A DNA stretch of 64,000 nt from Bittarella massiliensis (ex Durand et al. 2017) (GTDB lineage Bacteria > Bacillota > Clostridia > Oscillospirales > Ruminococcaceae), in NCBI RefSeq assembly GCF_001486165.1, contig NZ_LN908977.1:1216075-1280074 (forward strand), given 5' to 3'. Below, one piece after another: positions 42,412 to 51,626 of this stretch. Numbering within the stretch: position 1 is the first letter of the stretch; each line of letters begins with the position of its first letter. Under the pieces are notes generated by a model. The model made no database searches. It was given only the letters and a program-made list of their open reading frames with translations, and was not told where the DNA came from. The translations under genes were made by a program, and so were the position numbers.

Positions 42412-42741
42412 ATGGAAAAACAGCTGCCCGCCTGCCCGGTGGAGACCACCCTCACCCTCATCGGCGACAAGTGGAAGGTGCTGATCCTGCGGGACCTGCT
42501 CTCCGGCACCAAGCGCTTTGGCGAGCTCAAGCGCTCCATCGGCAGCGTCTCGCAGAAGGTGCTCACCGCCCAGCTGCGGGCCATGGAGGCCAGCGGCCTG
42601 GTGCGCCGCAAGGTCTACCCCGAGGTGCCGCCCCGGGTGGAGTACACCCTCACCGAGACCGGGTACAGCCTCCGCCCCATCCTCGACGCCATGTGGGACT
42701 GGGGCGAACAGTACAAGGCCCAAAACACCCCCTCCGCCTAG
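42412..42741 (+). CDS. HxlR family transcriptional regulator
   Basis: This 109-residue winged-helix protein carries the HxlR signature CPVETTLTLIGDKWKVLILRDLLSGTKRFGELKRSI and ends DAMWDWGEQY. The N-terminal Cys (Cys8, in the CPV motif) is the residue used as thiol sensor in YodB/HypR-type members. It probably responds to redox or electrophile stress and controls the divergent flavin/SirTM genes. AAGGAGG precedes the ATG at 42412; the upstream frame was rejected. Confidence 0.93.
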   Translation: MEKQLPACPVETTLTLIGDKWKVLILRDLLSGTKRFGELKRSIGSVSQKVLTAQLRAMEASGLVRRKVYPEVPPRVEYTLTETGYSLRPILDAMWDWGEQYKAQNTPSA

Positions 42742-42752
42742 GGAAAAAGAAG

Positions 42753-42800
42753 AGAGGGCGGGCTGCCAGCTCTGCGCCGGCGACCCGCCCTCTCCCTTTA
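42753..42800. terminator. Terminator between hxlR and acetyltransferase
   Basis: AGAGGGCGGG pairs with CCCGCCCTCT across a 21-base loop, followed by CCCTTTAT. It lies between convergent genes. Confidence 0.75.
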
Positions 42801-42844
42801 TCTCTCCCCCCGCCGCGCCCGTCTCAGGGCAACGGGGCGGGCAA

Positions 42845-43501
42845 TCAGTACAGGGGACGCCCCTCCCCCGCCCGGCAGAGGGCCTCGACATCGCCGCTGC
42901 GGATGGCAGGCAGCAGCGCCTCGATCGCCGGGCGCGGCAGGTCCCACCAGCGGGCCGTCAGCAGCCGCTGCACCGTCTCCTCGTCGAAGCGGCGCTTGAT
43001 GGGTTTCGCCGGTACGCCCCCCACCACGGTGTAGGGCGGCACGTCCTTGGTCACCACCGCCCGCGCCCCGACGATGGCCCCGTCGCCGATGTGGACACCC
43101 GAGAGGACGACGGCCTCGTAGCCGATCCAGACGTCATTTCCGACGACGATGTCCCCCCGGTTGTCCCAGGCGGTGGCGACCTCGGCCACCGGCAGCCCCC
43201 ACTCCTCGTAAAAGAGGGGGAAGGGGTAGGTCGAGAGGGAGCGCTGGGTGTGGTTGGCACTGGTAAAGAGGAACTTGGCCCCACAGGCAATCGAGCAGAA
43301 GCTGCCGATGATCAGCTTGTCGCCGTTGACGGGGTAGTGGTAGAGCACGTTGTTTTTGGCAAAGTCCACCGGGTCGTTGACAAAGTCGTTGTACATGGTG
43401 TAGGCCCCCACCTGAATGCGGGGCCCCTCGGTGACCGCGTCCAGATAGACCGTCTGGCGGTCCCCGGTGCGCGGGTAGATGGTTTTGGCCGGAATAGGCA
43501 T
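42845..43501 (-). CDS. CatB/Vat-like hexapeptide O-acetyltransferase
   Basis: This 218-residue left-handed beta-helix acetyltransferase resembles the xenobiotic (CatB/Vat) group: [33 protein letters not shown] includes the catalytic His in ANH, followed by [35 protein letters not shown] and VVGGVPAK. Vat enzymes acetylate streptogramin A and CatB enzymes chloramphenicol, but many chromosomal relatives have unknown substrates. GGGAGG precedes the ATG. Single gene. Confidence 0.9.
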   Translation of the reverse strand: MPIPAKTIYPRTGDRQTVYLDAVTEGPRIQVGAYTMYNDFVNDPVDFAKNNVLYHYPVNGDKLIIGSFCSIACGAKFLFTSANHTQRSLSTYPFPLFYEEWGLPVAEVATAWDNRGDIVVGNDVWIGYEAVVLSGVHIGDGAIVGARAVVTKDVPPYTVVGGVPAKPIKRRFDEETVQRLLTARWWDLPRPAIEALLPAIRSGDVEALCRAGEGRPLY

Positions 43502-43783
43502 AACTGAAAAACCTCCCTGTAAGCGGTGTTTTAGTTCGGTGCTATCCCGGCGGCGGCAATGCAGCGCTTCACCTGATCCCCTTCTCTCTGTCTCTGCGGG
43601 CCGGGCGGCCCGCCTTCCCCTCTATCCTACCCCACAAAAGGGCCGTTGTCCACACCCGGGCGGGGGGAAAGGCAGAGGAAGATCCTCCTCAGCCGCACAA
43701 AAAAGGGGTGCCCCATGGCGCGGCCTCTCGCCGCGCCGCAGGGCGCCCACTGTATTTTGAAAGCGTTCTTCGCCGTCGGCCCA

Positions 43784-46024
43784 TCAGCCCAGGGTCAACT
43801 GGCTGGCCAGGTCCTCCACGGCGATTTTGGCCCCCATGGAGGGGATGGTCTTGGTGCGGTAGCGGTGCTCGTCGGCCAGCTCGGCCTCCCGCAGGGGGCG
43901 CACGCTCTGCAGCACCGCCTTTTTGGTCAGCTTGATGCCCGCCACCCCCTGGGTGTTCTTGGTCTGTTTGGGGGCGATGAGGGCCGAATTGACGATGAGC
44001 ATCCGGTCCAGCGAGGTGCGCAGCAGGTACTCCTTGTCCTCGGGGGCGTAGTCGATGGCCACCAGGGGGGACTTGTCGCTGTACGCGCCCACCAGCTTTT
44101 TGCGGTTGGTCTTGGTCTGGTAGGCCGAGAGGCCCACCTTGGCCACCTTGCCGTTTTCAAAGAAGAAGAGCATGTACCCCTCAAAGGTCTTGGTGGCCAC
44201 CATGTAGAGGCACTTCTCCCCCGGCTCCATCTCCAGCTTGGCGGGGATGAAGTCGCCGATGAGGCTGGCTTTGGTGTCGGCAAAGTCGGCGCAGCGGGCC
44301 TTGTAGACCTGCTGGCGGTCGGTGAAGAAGAGCAGCTCGCAGTCGTTGTTGGCGTCCATCTCCTGGGCGATGAAGTCCCCCTCCTTGAGCTTGTGCACCT
44401 GGCTCATCCGCCAGGACTGGGGGGTGATCTTCTTGAAGTAGCCCTCGGCGGTGAAGAACAGCCGCACCTCGTAGCTCTGCACCTGCTCCTCCTCCGGCTC
44501 GTAGACGTGCTCGTCCACATAGCTGATTTCGGTGCGGCGGTCCTGGCCGTACTTGGCCATCACCTCTTTGAGCTCGCCGATGATGATTTTGTCCAACTTC
44601 TTCTGGCTGCCGAGGATCTCCTCCATCTCGGCAATCTCCGCCTTCAGGGTCTCGATCTCGCCGGTGCGGGCGAGGATGTACTCCCGGTTGAGGTGGCGCA
44701 GCTTGATTTCGGCCACGTAGTCGGCCTGGATCTTATCGATGCCAAAGCCGATCATCAGGTTGGGGACGACCTCCTGCTCCTCCCTGGTCTCCCGCACGAT
44801 GCGGATGGCCTTGTCGATGTCCAGCAGGATCTTTTCGAGCCCCAGCAGCAGGTGCAGCCGGGCCTTTTTCTTCTCCAAATCGAAATAGACCCGGCGGCGA
44901 ACGCACTCCCGGCGAAAGGCTGTCCACTCCTGCAGCAGCTCCCGCACCCCCATCACCCGGGGCGACCCGGCGATGAGGACGTTGAAGTTGCAGGAGAAGT
45001 TGTCCTGCAGGGGGGTCATCCGGTAGAGTTTGGCCATCAGCTTGTCCGGCTCCACCCGGCGCTTTAGGTCGATGGCGATCTTGAGCCCGCCCAGGTCGGT
45101 CTCGTCGCGGATGTCGTTGACCTCCCGCAGCTTGCCCTGTTTGGAGAGGTCGATGATCTTGTCGATGATGGCCTCCACCGTGGTGGTGGGGGGGATCTCG
45201 GTGATCTCCAGGCAGTTTTCCTTCTCGTCATAGCGGTACTTGGCGCGGATTTTAAAGCTGCCCCGCCCGGTGTCGATGACCTTGCGAAGCTCTGCCTCGT
45301 CGTAGAGGTAGATGCCCCCCACCGGGAAGTCGGGGGCCTTGATGGTCTCGCTGATGTCGCAGTCCGGGTCCTTGAGGATGCCGATGGTGGCCTCGCAGAC
45401 CTCCCGCAGGTTGAAGGAGCAGATGGCGCTGGCCATCCCCACGGCGATGCCCAGGTTGGCGTTGACCAAGATGGTGGGGAAGGTGGCCGGCAGCAGGGTG
45501 GGCTCCTTCATGGTGTTGTCGTAGTTGTCGACAAAGTCCACCGTGTCCTTGTCGATGTCGCGAAAGAGCTCCTCGGCGATGGCGTCCAGCTTGGCCTCGG
45601 TGTACCGGGAGGCGGCGTAGGCCATGTCCCGGGAATAGGCCTTGCCGAAGTTGCCCTTGGAGTCCACGTAGGGGTGCAGCAGGGTCTGGTTGCCCTTGGA
45701 GAGGCGGACCATTGTCTCGTAGATGGCGGCGTCCCCGTGGGGGTTGAGCTTCATGGTCTCGCCCACGATGCGGGCCGACTTGCTGCGCCCGCCCTTGAGC
45801 AGCCCCATCTTGTACATGGTGTAGAGGATCTTGCGGTGGGCGGGCTTGAAGCCGTCGATTTCGGGGATGGCCCGGGAGACGATGACGCTCATGGCGTAGG
45901 GCATGTAGTTTTCCTGCAGGGTGTTGGTGATGGGCTGTTCCACCACGATCCCCGCCCCGGCGATCTCGGCGTTGGGGATGGCCCGCTTCTGCCGCGGGGC
46001 CTCTTTTTTCTTTTTGGGTGCCAT
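43784..46024 (-). CDS. parC: Type IIA topoisomerase subunit A (ParC/GyrA-like)
   Basis: This 746-residue DNA-cleaving subunit has the winged-helix entry YMPYAMSVIVSRAIPEIDGFKPAHRKI and the catalytic Tyr in AYAASRYTEAKL (about 128). The coiled coil and C-terminal DNA-wrapping beta-pinwheel lie at 490-746 and are shorter than in GyrA. GAGAGGG precedes the ATG. It lies 42 bases after its partner subunit. Whether it works as topoisomerase IV or a second gyrase cannot be told from sequence alone. Confidence 0.93.
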   Translation of the reverse strand: MAPKKKKEAPRQKRAIPNAEIAGAGIVVEQPITNTLQENYMPYAMSVIVSRAIPEIDGFKPAHRKILYTMYKMGLLKGGRSKSARIVGETMKLNPHGDAAIYETMVRLSKGNQTLLHPYVDSKGNFGKAYSRDMAYAASRYTEAKLDAIAEELFRDIDKDTVDFVDNYDNTMKEPTLLPATFPTILVNANLGIAVGMASAICSFNLREVCEATIGILKDPDCDISETIKAPDFPVGGIYLYDEAELRKVIDTGRGSFKIRAKYRYDEKENCLEITEIPPTTTVEAIIDKIIDLSKQGKLREVNDIRDETDLGGLKIAIDLKRRVEPDKLMAKLYRMTPLQDNFSCNFNVLIAGSPRVMGVRELLQEWTAFRRECVRRRVYFDLEKKKARLHLLLGLEKILLDIDKAIRIVRETREEQEVVPNLMIGFGIDKIQADYVAEIKLRHLNREYILARTGEIETLKAEIAEMEEILGSQKKLDKIIIGELKEVMAKYGQDRRTEISYVDEHVYEPEEEQVQSYEVRLFFTAEGYFKKITPQSWRMSQVHKLKEGDFIAQEMDANNDCELLFFTDRQQVYKARCADFADTKASLIGDFIPAKLEMEPGEKCLYMVATKTFEGYMLFFFENGKVAKVGLSAYQTKTNRKKLVGAYSDKSPLVAIDYAPEDKEYLLRTSLDRMLIVNSALIAPKQTKNTQGVAGIKLTKKAVLQSVRPLREAELADEHRYRTKTIPSMGAKIAVEDLASQLTLG

Positions 46025-46066
46025 ATCATTTCCCTCTCAAAAGCGTTTTCCTGGGGCGCGTCTGGA

Positions 46067-48046
46067 TCAGGACACGTCCAGCATGTCCAGGTAGTCCTGT
46101 CCGCGCTCGGCGATAAACTCCTTGCGGCCGGCCAGGTTGTCCCCCAGCAGGATGTCGAACATGGTGGCGGTCTCCTCCACCGAGTCGGGGGTGACCTTGA
46201 TCAGCCGCCGGCTCTCGGGGTTCATGGTGGTCATCCACATCATGTCCGGGTCGTTTTCGCCCAGCCCCTTGGAGCGCTGGATGGTGTATTTCTGGCTGCC
46301 GATCTCCCGCAACATGTCGGCCTTTTCGCTCTCGTTGTAGGCAAAGTAGACCTTGTCCTTGGTGGTGATCTCATAGAGGGGCGACTCGGCGATAAAGACG
46401 TACCCCTCCCTTATGAGGGTGGGGGTCAGCCGGTAGAGCATGGTGAGGATCAGGGTGCGGATCTGAAAGCCGTCCACGTCGGCATCGGTGCAGATGATGA
46501 CCTTGTTCCACTTGAGCTGGTCCAGGTTGAAGCTCAGGAGGTCCTTGTTGGCCTTGCTCTTGACCTCGACCCCGCAGCCCAGCACCTTGATCAGGTCGGT
46601 GATGATCTCGCTTTTAAAAATCTTGTCGTACTCGGCCTTGAGGCAGTTGAGGATCTTCCCCCGCACCGGGATGATGGCCTGAAACTCGGCGTCCCGCGAG
46701 AGCTTGCAGGCCCCCAGGGCCGAATCGCCCTCCACGATGTAGACCTCCCGCCGGGAGACGTCTTTGGTGCGGCAGTCCACAAACTTCTGCACCCGGTTTG
46801 CCATGTCGATGGTGGCGGTGAGGGTCTTTTTCAGGTTTTTGCGGGTGTTCTCCGCCTTCTCCCGGCTGCGCTTGTTGATGAGCACCTGGTCGGCGATCTT
46901 CCCCGCCTCCTCCGGCTTCTCGATGAAGTAGACCTCCAGCGAGCGCTTGAGAAAGTCGGTCATGGCCTGGGCGATAAAGGCGTTGGTGATGGACTTTTTG
47001 GTCTGGTTTTCATAGGAGGTCTGGGTCGAAAAGGAGGAGGAGACCAGCACCAGCGCGTCGGCCACATCCTGGTAGGTGATCTTGCTCTCCCCCTTGAGGT
47101 ACTTGGCGTTTTGCTTCAAGTAGGCGTCGATCTGGTAGACAAAGGCCGTCTTCACCGCCCGCTCGGGGGAACCGCCGTGCTCCAGGAAGCTGGAGTTGTG
47201 GTAGTACTCCACCACCTGCCGCCGGTTGGAGAAGCAGCAGGCCACCGACAGTTTGACCTTGTAGTCCTGCTTGTCGGCCCGGTCCCGACCGGCCGTCTCG
47301 GTCTGCCAGTACTGGACGGCGGTGAGGGTGTCCTCCCCTGCCAGCTCCTGCACATAGTCCTTGATGCCGTTTTCGTACCGGTAGGTGAACTCCTCAAAGC
47401 CGCTGTCCCCCTCTGCCCGCAGCAGAAAGAGGACCCCCGGGTTGACCACCGCCTGGCGCTTGATGGTCTCCTGGTAGTACTCCAGCGGGATGTCGATGGC
47501 GGTGAAGACGTCCAGATCGGGCCGCCAGCGGATGCGGGTGCCGGTCTTTTTGCGGGTGGTGGGCTCCTTTTGCAGCTCCCCCACCGGCTCGCCCTTTTGA
47601 AAGTGCATCTCGTAGCGGAAACCGCCCTGGTAGATCTCCACGTCCATGTACTCGCTGGCGTACTGGGTGGCACAGAGCCCCAGGCCGTTGAGGCCCAGGG
47701 AGTACTCGTAGTTGTCCCCGCCCTGGCCGTACTTGCCGCCGGCGTAGAGCTCGCAGAACACCAGTTCCCAGTTGTACTTTTTCTCCCGGGTGTTGTAGTC
47801 CACCGGGATGCCCCGGCCAAAGTCCTCCACCTCGATGGAGTTGTCCCGGTACTTGGTGACCACGATCTTGTCGCCAAAGCCCGCGCGGGCCTCGTCGATG
47901 GAGTTGGAGAGGATCTCAAAGACCGAGTGCTCGCAGCCCTCCAGCCCGTCTGAACCAAAAATAACACCGGGGCGCTTGCGGACCCGGTCAGCCCCCTTCA
48001 GGGCGGTGATGCTTTCGTTGCCGTACTGCTTGGCTTTCGCTGTCAT
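46067..48046 (-). CDS. parE: Type IIA topoisomerase subunit B (ParE/GyrB-like), divergent
   Basis: This 659-residue ATPase subunit has the GHKL ATP site with EILSNSIDEA and DFGRGIPVD, and a transducer domain. The TOPRIM motifs are altered: EGDSALGACK instead of EGDSAGG-x-AK, and DADVDGFQIRTL instead of DADVDGAHIRTL. SKGLGE is present. These changes mark a divergent clade common in Clostridia. The start at 48046 has AAAGGATG about 12 bases upstream. Forms an operon with the A subunit. Confidence 0.92.
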   Translation of the reverse strand: MTAKAKQYGNESITALKGADRVRKRPGVIFGSDGLEGCEHSVFEILSNSIDEARAGFGDKIVVTKYRDNSIEVEDFGRGIPVDYNTREKKYNWELVFCELYAGGKYGQGGDNYEYSLGLNGLGLCATQYASEYMDVEIYQGGFRYEMHFQKGEPVGELQKEPTTRKKTGTRIRWRPDLDVFTAIDIPLEYYQETIKRQAVVNPGVLFLLRAEGDSGFEEFTYRYENGIKDYVQELAGEDTLTAVQYWQTETAGRDRADKQDYKVKLSVACCFSNRRQVVEYYHNSSFLEHGGSPERAVKTAFVYQIDAYLKQNAKYLKGESKITYQDVADALVLVSSSFSTQTSYENQTKKSITNAFIAQAMTDFLKRSLEVYFIEKPEEAGKIADQVLINKRSREKAENTRKNLKKTLTATIDMANRVQKFVDCRTKDVSRREVYIVEGDSALGACKLSRDAEFQAIIPVRGKILNCLKAEYDKIFKSEIITDLIKVLGCGVEVKSKANKDLLSFNLDQLKWNKVIICTDADVDGFQIRTLILTMLYRLTPTLIREGYVFIAESPLYEITTKDKVYFAYNESEKADMLREIGSQKYTIQRSKGLGENDPDMMWMTTMNPESRRLIKVTPDSVEETATMFDILLGDNLAGRKEFIAERGQDYLDMLDVS

Positions 48047-48156
48047 ATCTGCTCTACATCCTTTTTCTCTGTCGGTGCGGCGTCGGATAACGGGAGCGGC
48101 GCCCGGCGGACCCCTTAGAATCAGGGGGCGGCGGGCGCACTTCCCAACTTTATTAG

Positions 48157-48184
48157 AGTATCTCAAAACAGGGCGGACTGTCAA
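48157..48184 (-). promoter_or_regulatory. Promoter of parE-parC
   Basis: TTGACA (complement of 48179-48184), a 16-base spacer and GATACT (complement of 48157-48162). Confidence 0.65.
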
Positions 48185-48254
48185 GGGCCGACAGCCGTCT
48201 TTGGTGATTCTGCGCCCTTTTTGCCCACTTATGCGCCCGTCCCGGGGCGCGCAC

Positions 48255-48312
48255 AAAAGGGGCGCGGGGGACCGGCCCACTGTGCAGCCGGTCCCCCGCG
48301 CCATCTATTTTT
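48255..48312. terminator. Strong terminator upstream of parE
   Basis: A 16-bp GC stem GGCGCGGGGGACCGGC / GCCGGTCCCCCGCGCC with T-rich flanks on both strands. It ends the YcxB-like gene. Confidence 0.85.
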
Positions 48313-48334
48313 TCTGCCGGCGGGCAAAAGGGAG

Positions 48335-48853
48335 CTATCCCCAGACCCCGCCGGGCAGCTTTCGGTGCAGCAGCGCTGCAATTTCCTGCGCCTGTTCCAG
48401 GGGCAGGCCGCGGCGGTCCACCGCCAGGTGCCGCGCCCCGTCGCTCAGGTAGATGACGCCGCCCTGTTCGCGGGCACGCACCACCTCGGCGTATACAAGG
48501 CGCCATTCCCGCCCACCGGCGGTACAAATCAGCTGCCGCCGCCCCAGCATCAGGTGCTGGCGGCCCAGCAGAGGGCTGTTTTTCCGGCAGTAGAGCCGGG
48601 GCAGCACCCCCTCCCAGAAGAGGGCGAGGGCCAACGCGGTAAGCCCCAGCAGGAAGAATGCGGCCTGCAGGAGGAGCCCGCCCCACACCGAGGAGAGAAC
48701 TGGGGCGAGGGCGGCGGCAAAAAAGAGGAGGGCGGTGGCAAACAGGGCGGCGCGGGTGGCGCGCTGTACCCCGCGCCCGGGGGCCAGCGCCGCGCCCATG
48801 GCCTGCAGCCCCTCTCTCGTCACATAGCTGTCGATTTCGTAATAGCAGTCCAT
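48335..48853 (-). CDS. Small membrane protein, YcxB-like
   Basis: This 172-residue protein has two adjacent transmembrane helices (about 36-54 and 57-78). A cytoplasmic region with a beta pattern follows (LGRRQLICTAGGREWRLVYAEVVRAREQGGVIYLSDG, then AVDRRGLP), which resembles the YcxB-like C-terminal domain. That match is inference, and function is unknown. GGGAGGTGG precedes the ATG. Single gene. Confidence 0.75.
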   Translation of the reverse strand: MDCYYEIDSYVTREGLQAMGAALAPGRGVQRATRAALFATALLFFAAALAPVLSSVWGGLLLQAAFFLLGLTALALALFWEGVLPRLYCRKNSPLLGRQHLMLGRRQLICTAGGREWRLVYAEVVRAREQGGVIYLSDGARHLAVDRRGLPLEQAQEIAALLHRKLPGGVWG

Positions 48854-49000
48854 CGTGCCACCTCCCTGTGCTGATAGGATACCCAGCTTTTGTGAAAAAA
48901 CGGTGACGGGGCGGTGAGATTTGGGTAAAAAATGGGTGGCAAAGAGGAGGGCAAAAACCGCACCGGCCGCCAGGCAGATGGCCCCCCTGCGAGTAGGCGC

Positions 49001-49034
49001 AAAAAGGCGGCTGCCGGTAGTTCGGCAGCCGCCT
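49001..49034 (-). terminator. Terminator of ftsH operon
   Basis: A 12-bp stem AGGCGGCTGCCG / CGGCAGCCGCCT, with TTTTTG on the minus strand, just after ftsH. Confidence 0.92.
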
Positions 49035-49055
49035 ATCTCTGTTTGGCAAAAAGTG

Positions 49056-51053
49056 CTATGCTTGGGGTCCGCTCTTGTCCTCTTCTCCGCCCTCACCCGC
49101 ATCGGGCTGGGCCGGAGGAGCGGGGGGCGTCGGCAGACCGCCGTTCCCCTCGGGCAGGACCGGGGGTTCGCCCGCCGGGGCCGAGAGGGCCGGAGCCGCC
49201 TCTTCCCCTTCCAGCAGCGGGGTCTCCATCAATTTGATGAAGGTCTCGCCGTCGACCTTTTCGTATTCCAGCAAAACCTTGGCCACGGTGTGCAGGGCGT
49301 CGGTGTGCTCCTCCAAAATGGTCTTGGCCTGGCTGTACGCCCTGTCGATGATGGCCCGCATCTCCTTGTCGATCTTGGAGGCCACCTCTTCGGAGTAGTT
49401 GCGCGCCTGGTTGAGGTCGCGCCCCAAGAACACCTCCTGCTGGTCGGTGCCGTAGACCAGGGGGCCCAGCTCCTTGGAGAAGCCGTAGCGGGTGACCATC
49501 GCCCGGGCGATGTTGGTGGCCCGCTCGATGTCGTTGGAGGCGCCGGTGGAGATGTCGTCGAGCATCAGCGACTCGGCCACTCGGCCGCCCAGCAGGGTGA
49601 CGATGTCCTCAAACATCTGGGAGCGGGTGCGGTAGTTGCGGTCCTCCTTCGGCAGGCTCATGGTGTAGCCGCCCGCCTGGCCCCGGGGGACAATGGAGAT
49701 CTGGTGGACCGGGTCCTGGGACTTGCAGTAGTAGGTGACGATGGCGTGGCCCGCCTCGTGGTAGGCCGTCAGGCGGCGCTCCTTGTCGGAGACCACCCGG
49801 CTCTTCTTCTCAGGGCCGGCCACCACCTTGATGGTGGCTTCCTGAATGTCGGCCTCGGTGATGGCCTTGCGGTTTTTGCGGGCCGCCAGCAGGGCCGCCT
49901 CGTTGAGGAGGTTGGCCAGGTCGGCGCCGGTGAAGCCGTTTGTTGTCTTGGCGATGACGCCCAGGTCTACATCGGGGCCCAGGGGTTTGTTGCGGGCGTG
50001 GACCTGCAAGATCTCCTCCCGGCCCTTGATGTCGGGGTAGCCCACATAGACCTCGCGGTCAAAGCGGCCGGGCCGCAGCAGGGCGGGGTCGAGGACGTCG
50101 CGGCGGTTGGTGGCGGCGATGACAATGACCCCTTCGTTGGCGCCAAAGCCGTCCAGTTCCACCAGCAACTGGTTGAGGGTCTGCTCCCGCTCGTCGTTGC
50201 CGCCGCCCAGGCCGGCGCCGCGCTGGCGGCCGACCGCGTCGATCTCGTCGATGAAGATGATGCTGGGGGCGCTCTTCTTGGCCTGGTCAAAGAGGTCGCG
50301 CACGCGGGAGGCGCCCACGCCGACAAACATCTCCACAAAGTCGGAGCCGGAGATGGAGTAGAAGGGGACTTTGGCCTCCCCCGCCACCGCCTTGGCCAGC
50401 AGGGTCTTGCCGGTGCCCGGAGGGCCGATGAGCAGCACCCCTTTGGGGATGCGGGCGCCCAGGGCGGAGAACTGGCCGGGGTTTTTGAGGAACTCCACCA
50501 CCTCGCGCAGCTCTTCCTTCTCCTCGTCGGCGCCGGCCACATCCTGGAAGGTGACCCGGTTGGGGCCCTCTCCCTGCTGGGGTTTGACCTTGGCCTTGCC
50601 GAAGGAATTCATCTTGCCGCCGCTGCCCGCGGACTGGCGGAACATGAAAAACCACAGCAGCGCCATCCCGCCGATGAGCAGCACGTAGGGGATCATGGCC
50701 GCCCACCAGGGAGCCTCCACCGGCGGGGTGTAGTCGTACTCAATGGGGGCGTCGGGGTGCTTCTCGTTGTACTCGAGCACGCCGGGCTCCACATGGTCCA
50801 CAAACATCTTGACATTGGGCACGTTGTAGGTGACGGTCTCCTCCTGGCCCCGCAGCTTGGCCTTGAGTTCCCCGCTGCCGAAATCCAGAGTGAACTTCTC
50901 CACCTTCTGGTCGTCAAAATACCCGATGACTTCTTGGTAGGTCCTGGTCTCGCCCGTCTTGAGGTTGAGCAGGACGAAGGCGCAGACCACCAGCCCCAAC
51001 AGGATGAGTACATAGATTCCTGTGCCGGAGCCTTTCCCTCTCTTTTTTGTCAA
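49056..51053 (-). CDS. ftsH: ATP-dependent zinc metalloprotease FtsH
   Basis: This 665-residue membrane AAA+ protease has two transmembrane helices (about 13-31 and 118-139), Walker A GPPGTGKT, Walker B IIFIDEID, the second region of homology [20 protein letters not shown], and the zinc site HEAGH (about 424). The Pro/Gly/Glu-rich tail is longer than usual. It degrades membrane and regulatory proteins. Start TTG with AGGAGG nine bases upstream. It follows hpt by 29 bases, the usual tilS-hpt-ftsH order. Confidence 0.98.
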   Translation of the reverse strand: MTKKRGKGSGTGIYVLILLGLVVCAFVLLNLKTGETRTYQEVIGYFDDQKVEKFTLDFGSGELKAKLRGQEETVTYNVPNVKMFVDHVEPGVLEYNEKHPDAPIEYDYTPPVEAPWWAAMIPYVLLIGGMALLWFFMFRQSAGSGGKMNSFGKAKVKPQQGEGPNRVTFQDVAGADEEKEELREVVEFLKNPGQFSALGARIPKGVLLIGPPGTGKTLLAKAVAGEAKVPFYSISGSDFVEMFVGVGASRVRDLFDQAKKSAPSIIFIDEIDAVGRQRGAGLGGGNDEREQTLNQLLVELDGFGANEGVIVIAATNRRDVLDPALLRPGRFDREVYVGYPDIKGREEILQVHARNKPLGPDVDLGVIAKTTNGFTGADLANLLNEAALLAARKNRKAITEADIQEATIKVVAGPEKKSRVVSDKERRLTAYHEAGHAIVTYYCKSQDPVHQISIVPRGQAGGYTMSLPKEDRNYRTRSQMFEDIVTLLGGRVAESLMLDDISTGASNDIERATNIARAMVTRYGFSKELGPLVYGTDQQEVFLGRDLNQARNYSEEVASKIDKEMRAIIDRAYSQAKTILEEHTDALHTVAKVLLEYEKVDGETFIKLMETPLLEGEEAAPALSAPAGEPPVLPEGNGGLPTPPAPPAQPDAGEGGEEDKSGPQA

Positions 51054-51082
51054 CGGCTTAGCCTCCTAACTGACTGCTTTTG

Positions 51083-51625
51083 CTATTTCGTGTAAACTTC
51101 TGGTTTGAGAACGCCGATATAGGGGAGGTTGCGGTACTTCTCGTCGTAGTCCAGCCCGTAGCCGATGACGAATTCGTCGGGGACGGTAAAGCCCACATAG
51201 GCGGGGGCCACCGACACCTGGCGGCGCTCGGGCTTGTCGAGCAGGGTGCAGATCTTTACCGAACTGGGCTCCCTGGCCTCCAACATCTCCATGATGTAGC
51301 TGAGGGTCATGCCCGAGTCGAGGATGTCCTCGACGATCAGCAGGTCATAGCCCTTGAGGTCGATGTCCAGGTCCTTGATGATCTTGACCACGCCGGAGGT
51401 CTTGACCCCCGCGCCGTAGCTTGAAACCGCCATGAAGTCGATGGACAGGGGCAGGTCGATGGCCCGCATCAAGTCCGCCATAAAGGCAATCGAGCCCTTG
51501 AGCACGCTCACCAGCAGCAGGTTCTTGCCCTGGTAGTCCCGGGTGATCTGCTCGCCCAGCTCCCGCACCCGCTCCTTGAGTTCCTCTTCGCCGATCAGGG
51601 TCTTCAGCACGTCGTCTTTCATCAT
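51083..51625 (-). CDS. hpt: Hypoxanthine phosphoribosyltransferase
   Basis: This 180-residue purine salvage enzyme joins hypoxanthine (or guanine) to PRPP. The PRPP loop is LLIVEDILDSGMTLSY (about 94-109), with VLKGSIAFMADL before it and VGFTVPDEFVIGYGLDY after. GGAGGAC precedes the double ATG. It starts one base after the tilS stop. Confidence 0.98.
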   Translation of the reverse strand: MMKDDVLKTLIGEEELKERVRELGEQITRDYQGKNLLLVSVLKGSIAFMADLMRAIDLPLSIDFMAVSSYGAGVKTSGVVKIIKDLDIDLKGYDLLIVEDILDSGMTLSYIMEMLEAREPSSVKICTLLDKPERRQVSVAPAYVGFTVPDEFVIGYGLDYDEKYRNLPYIGVLKPEVYTK

Positions 51626-51626
51626 T

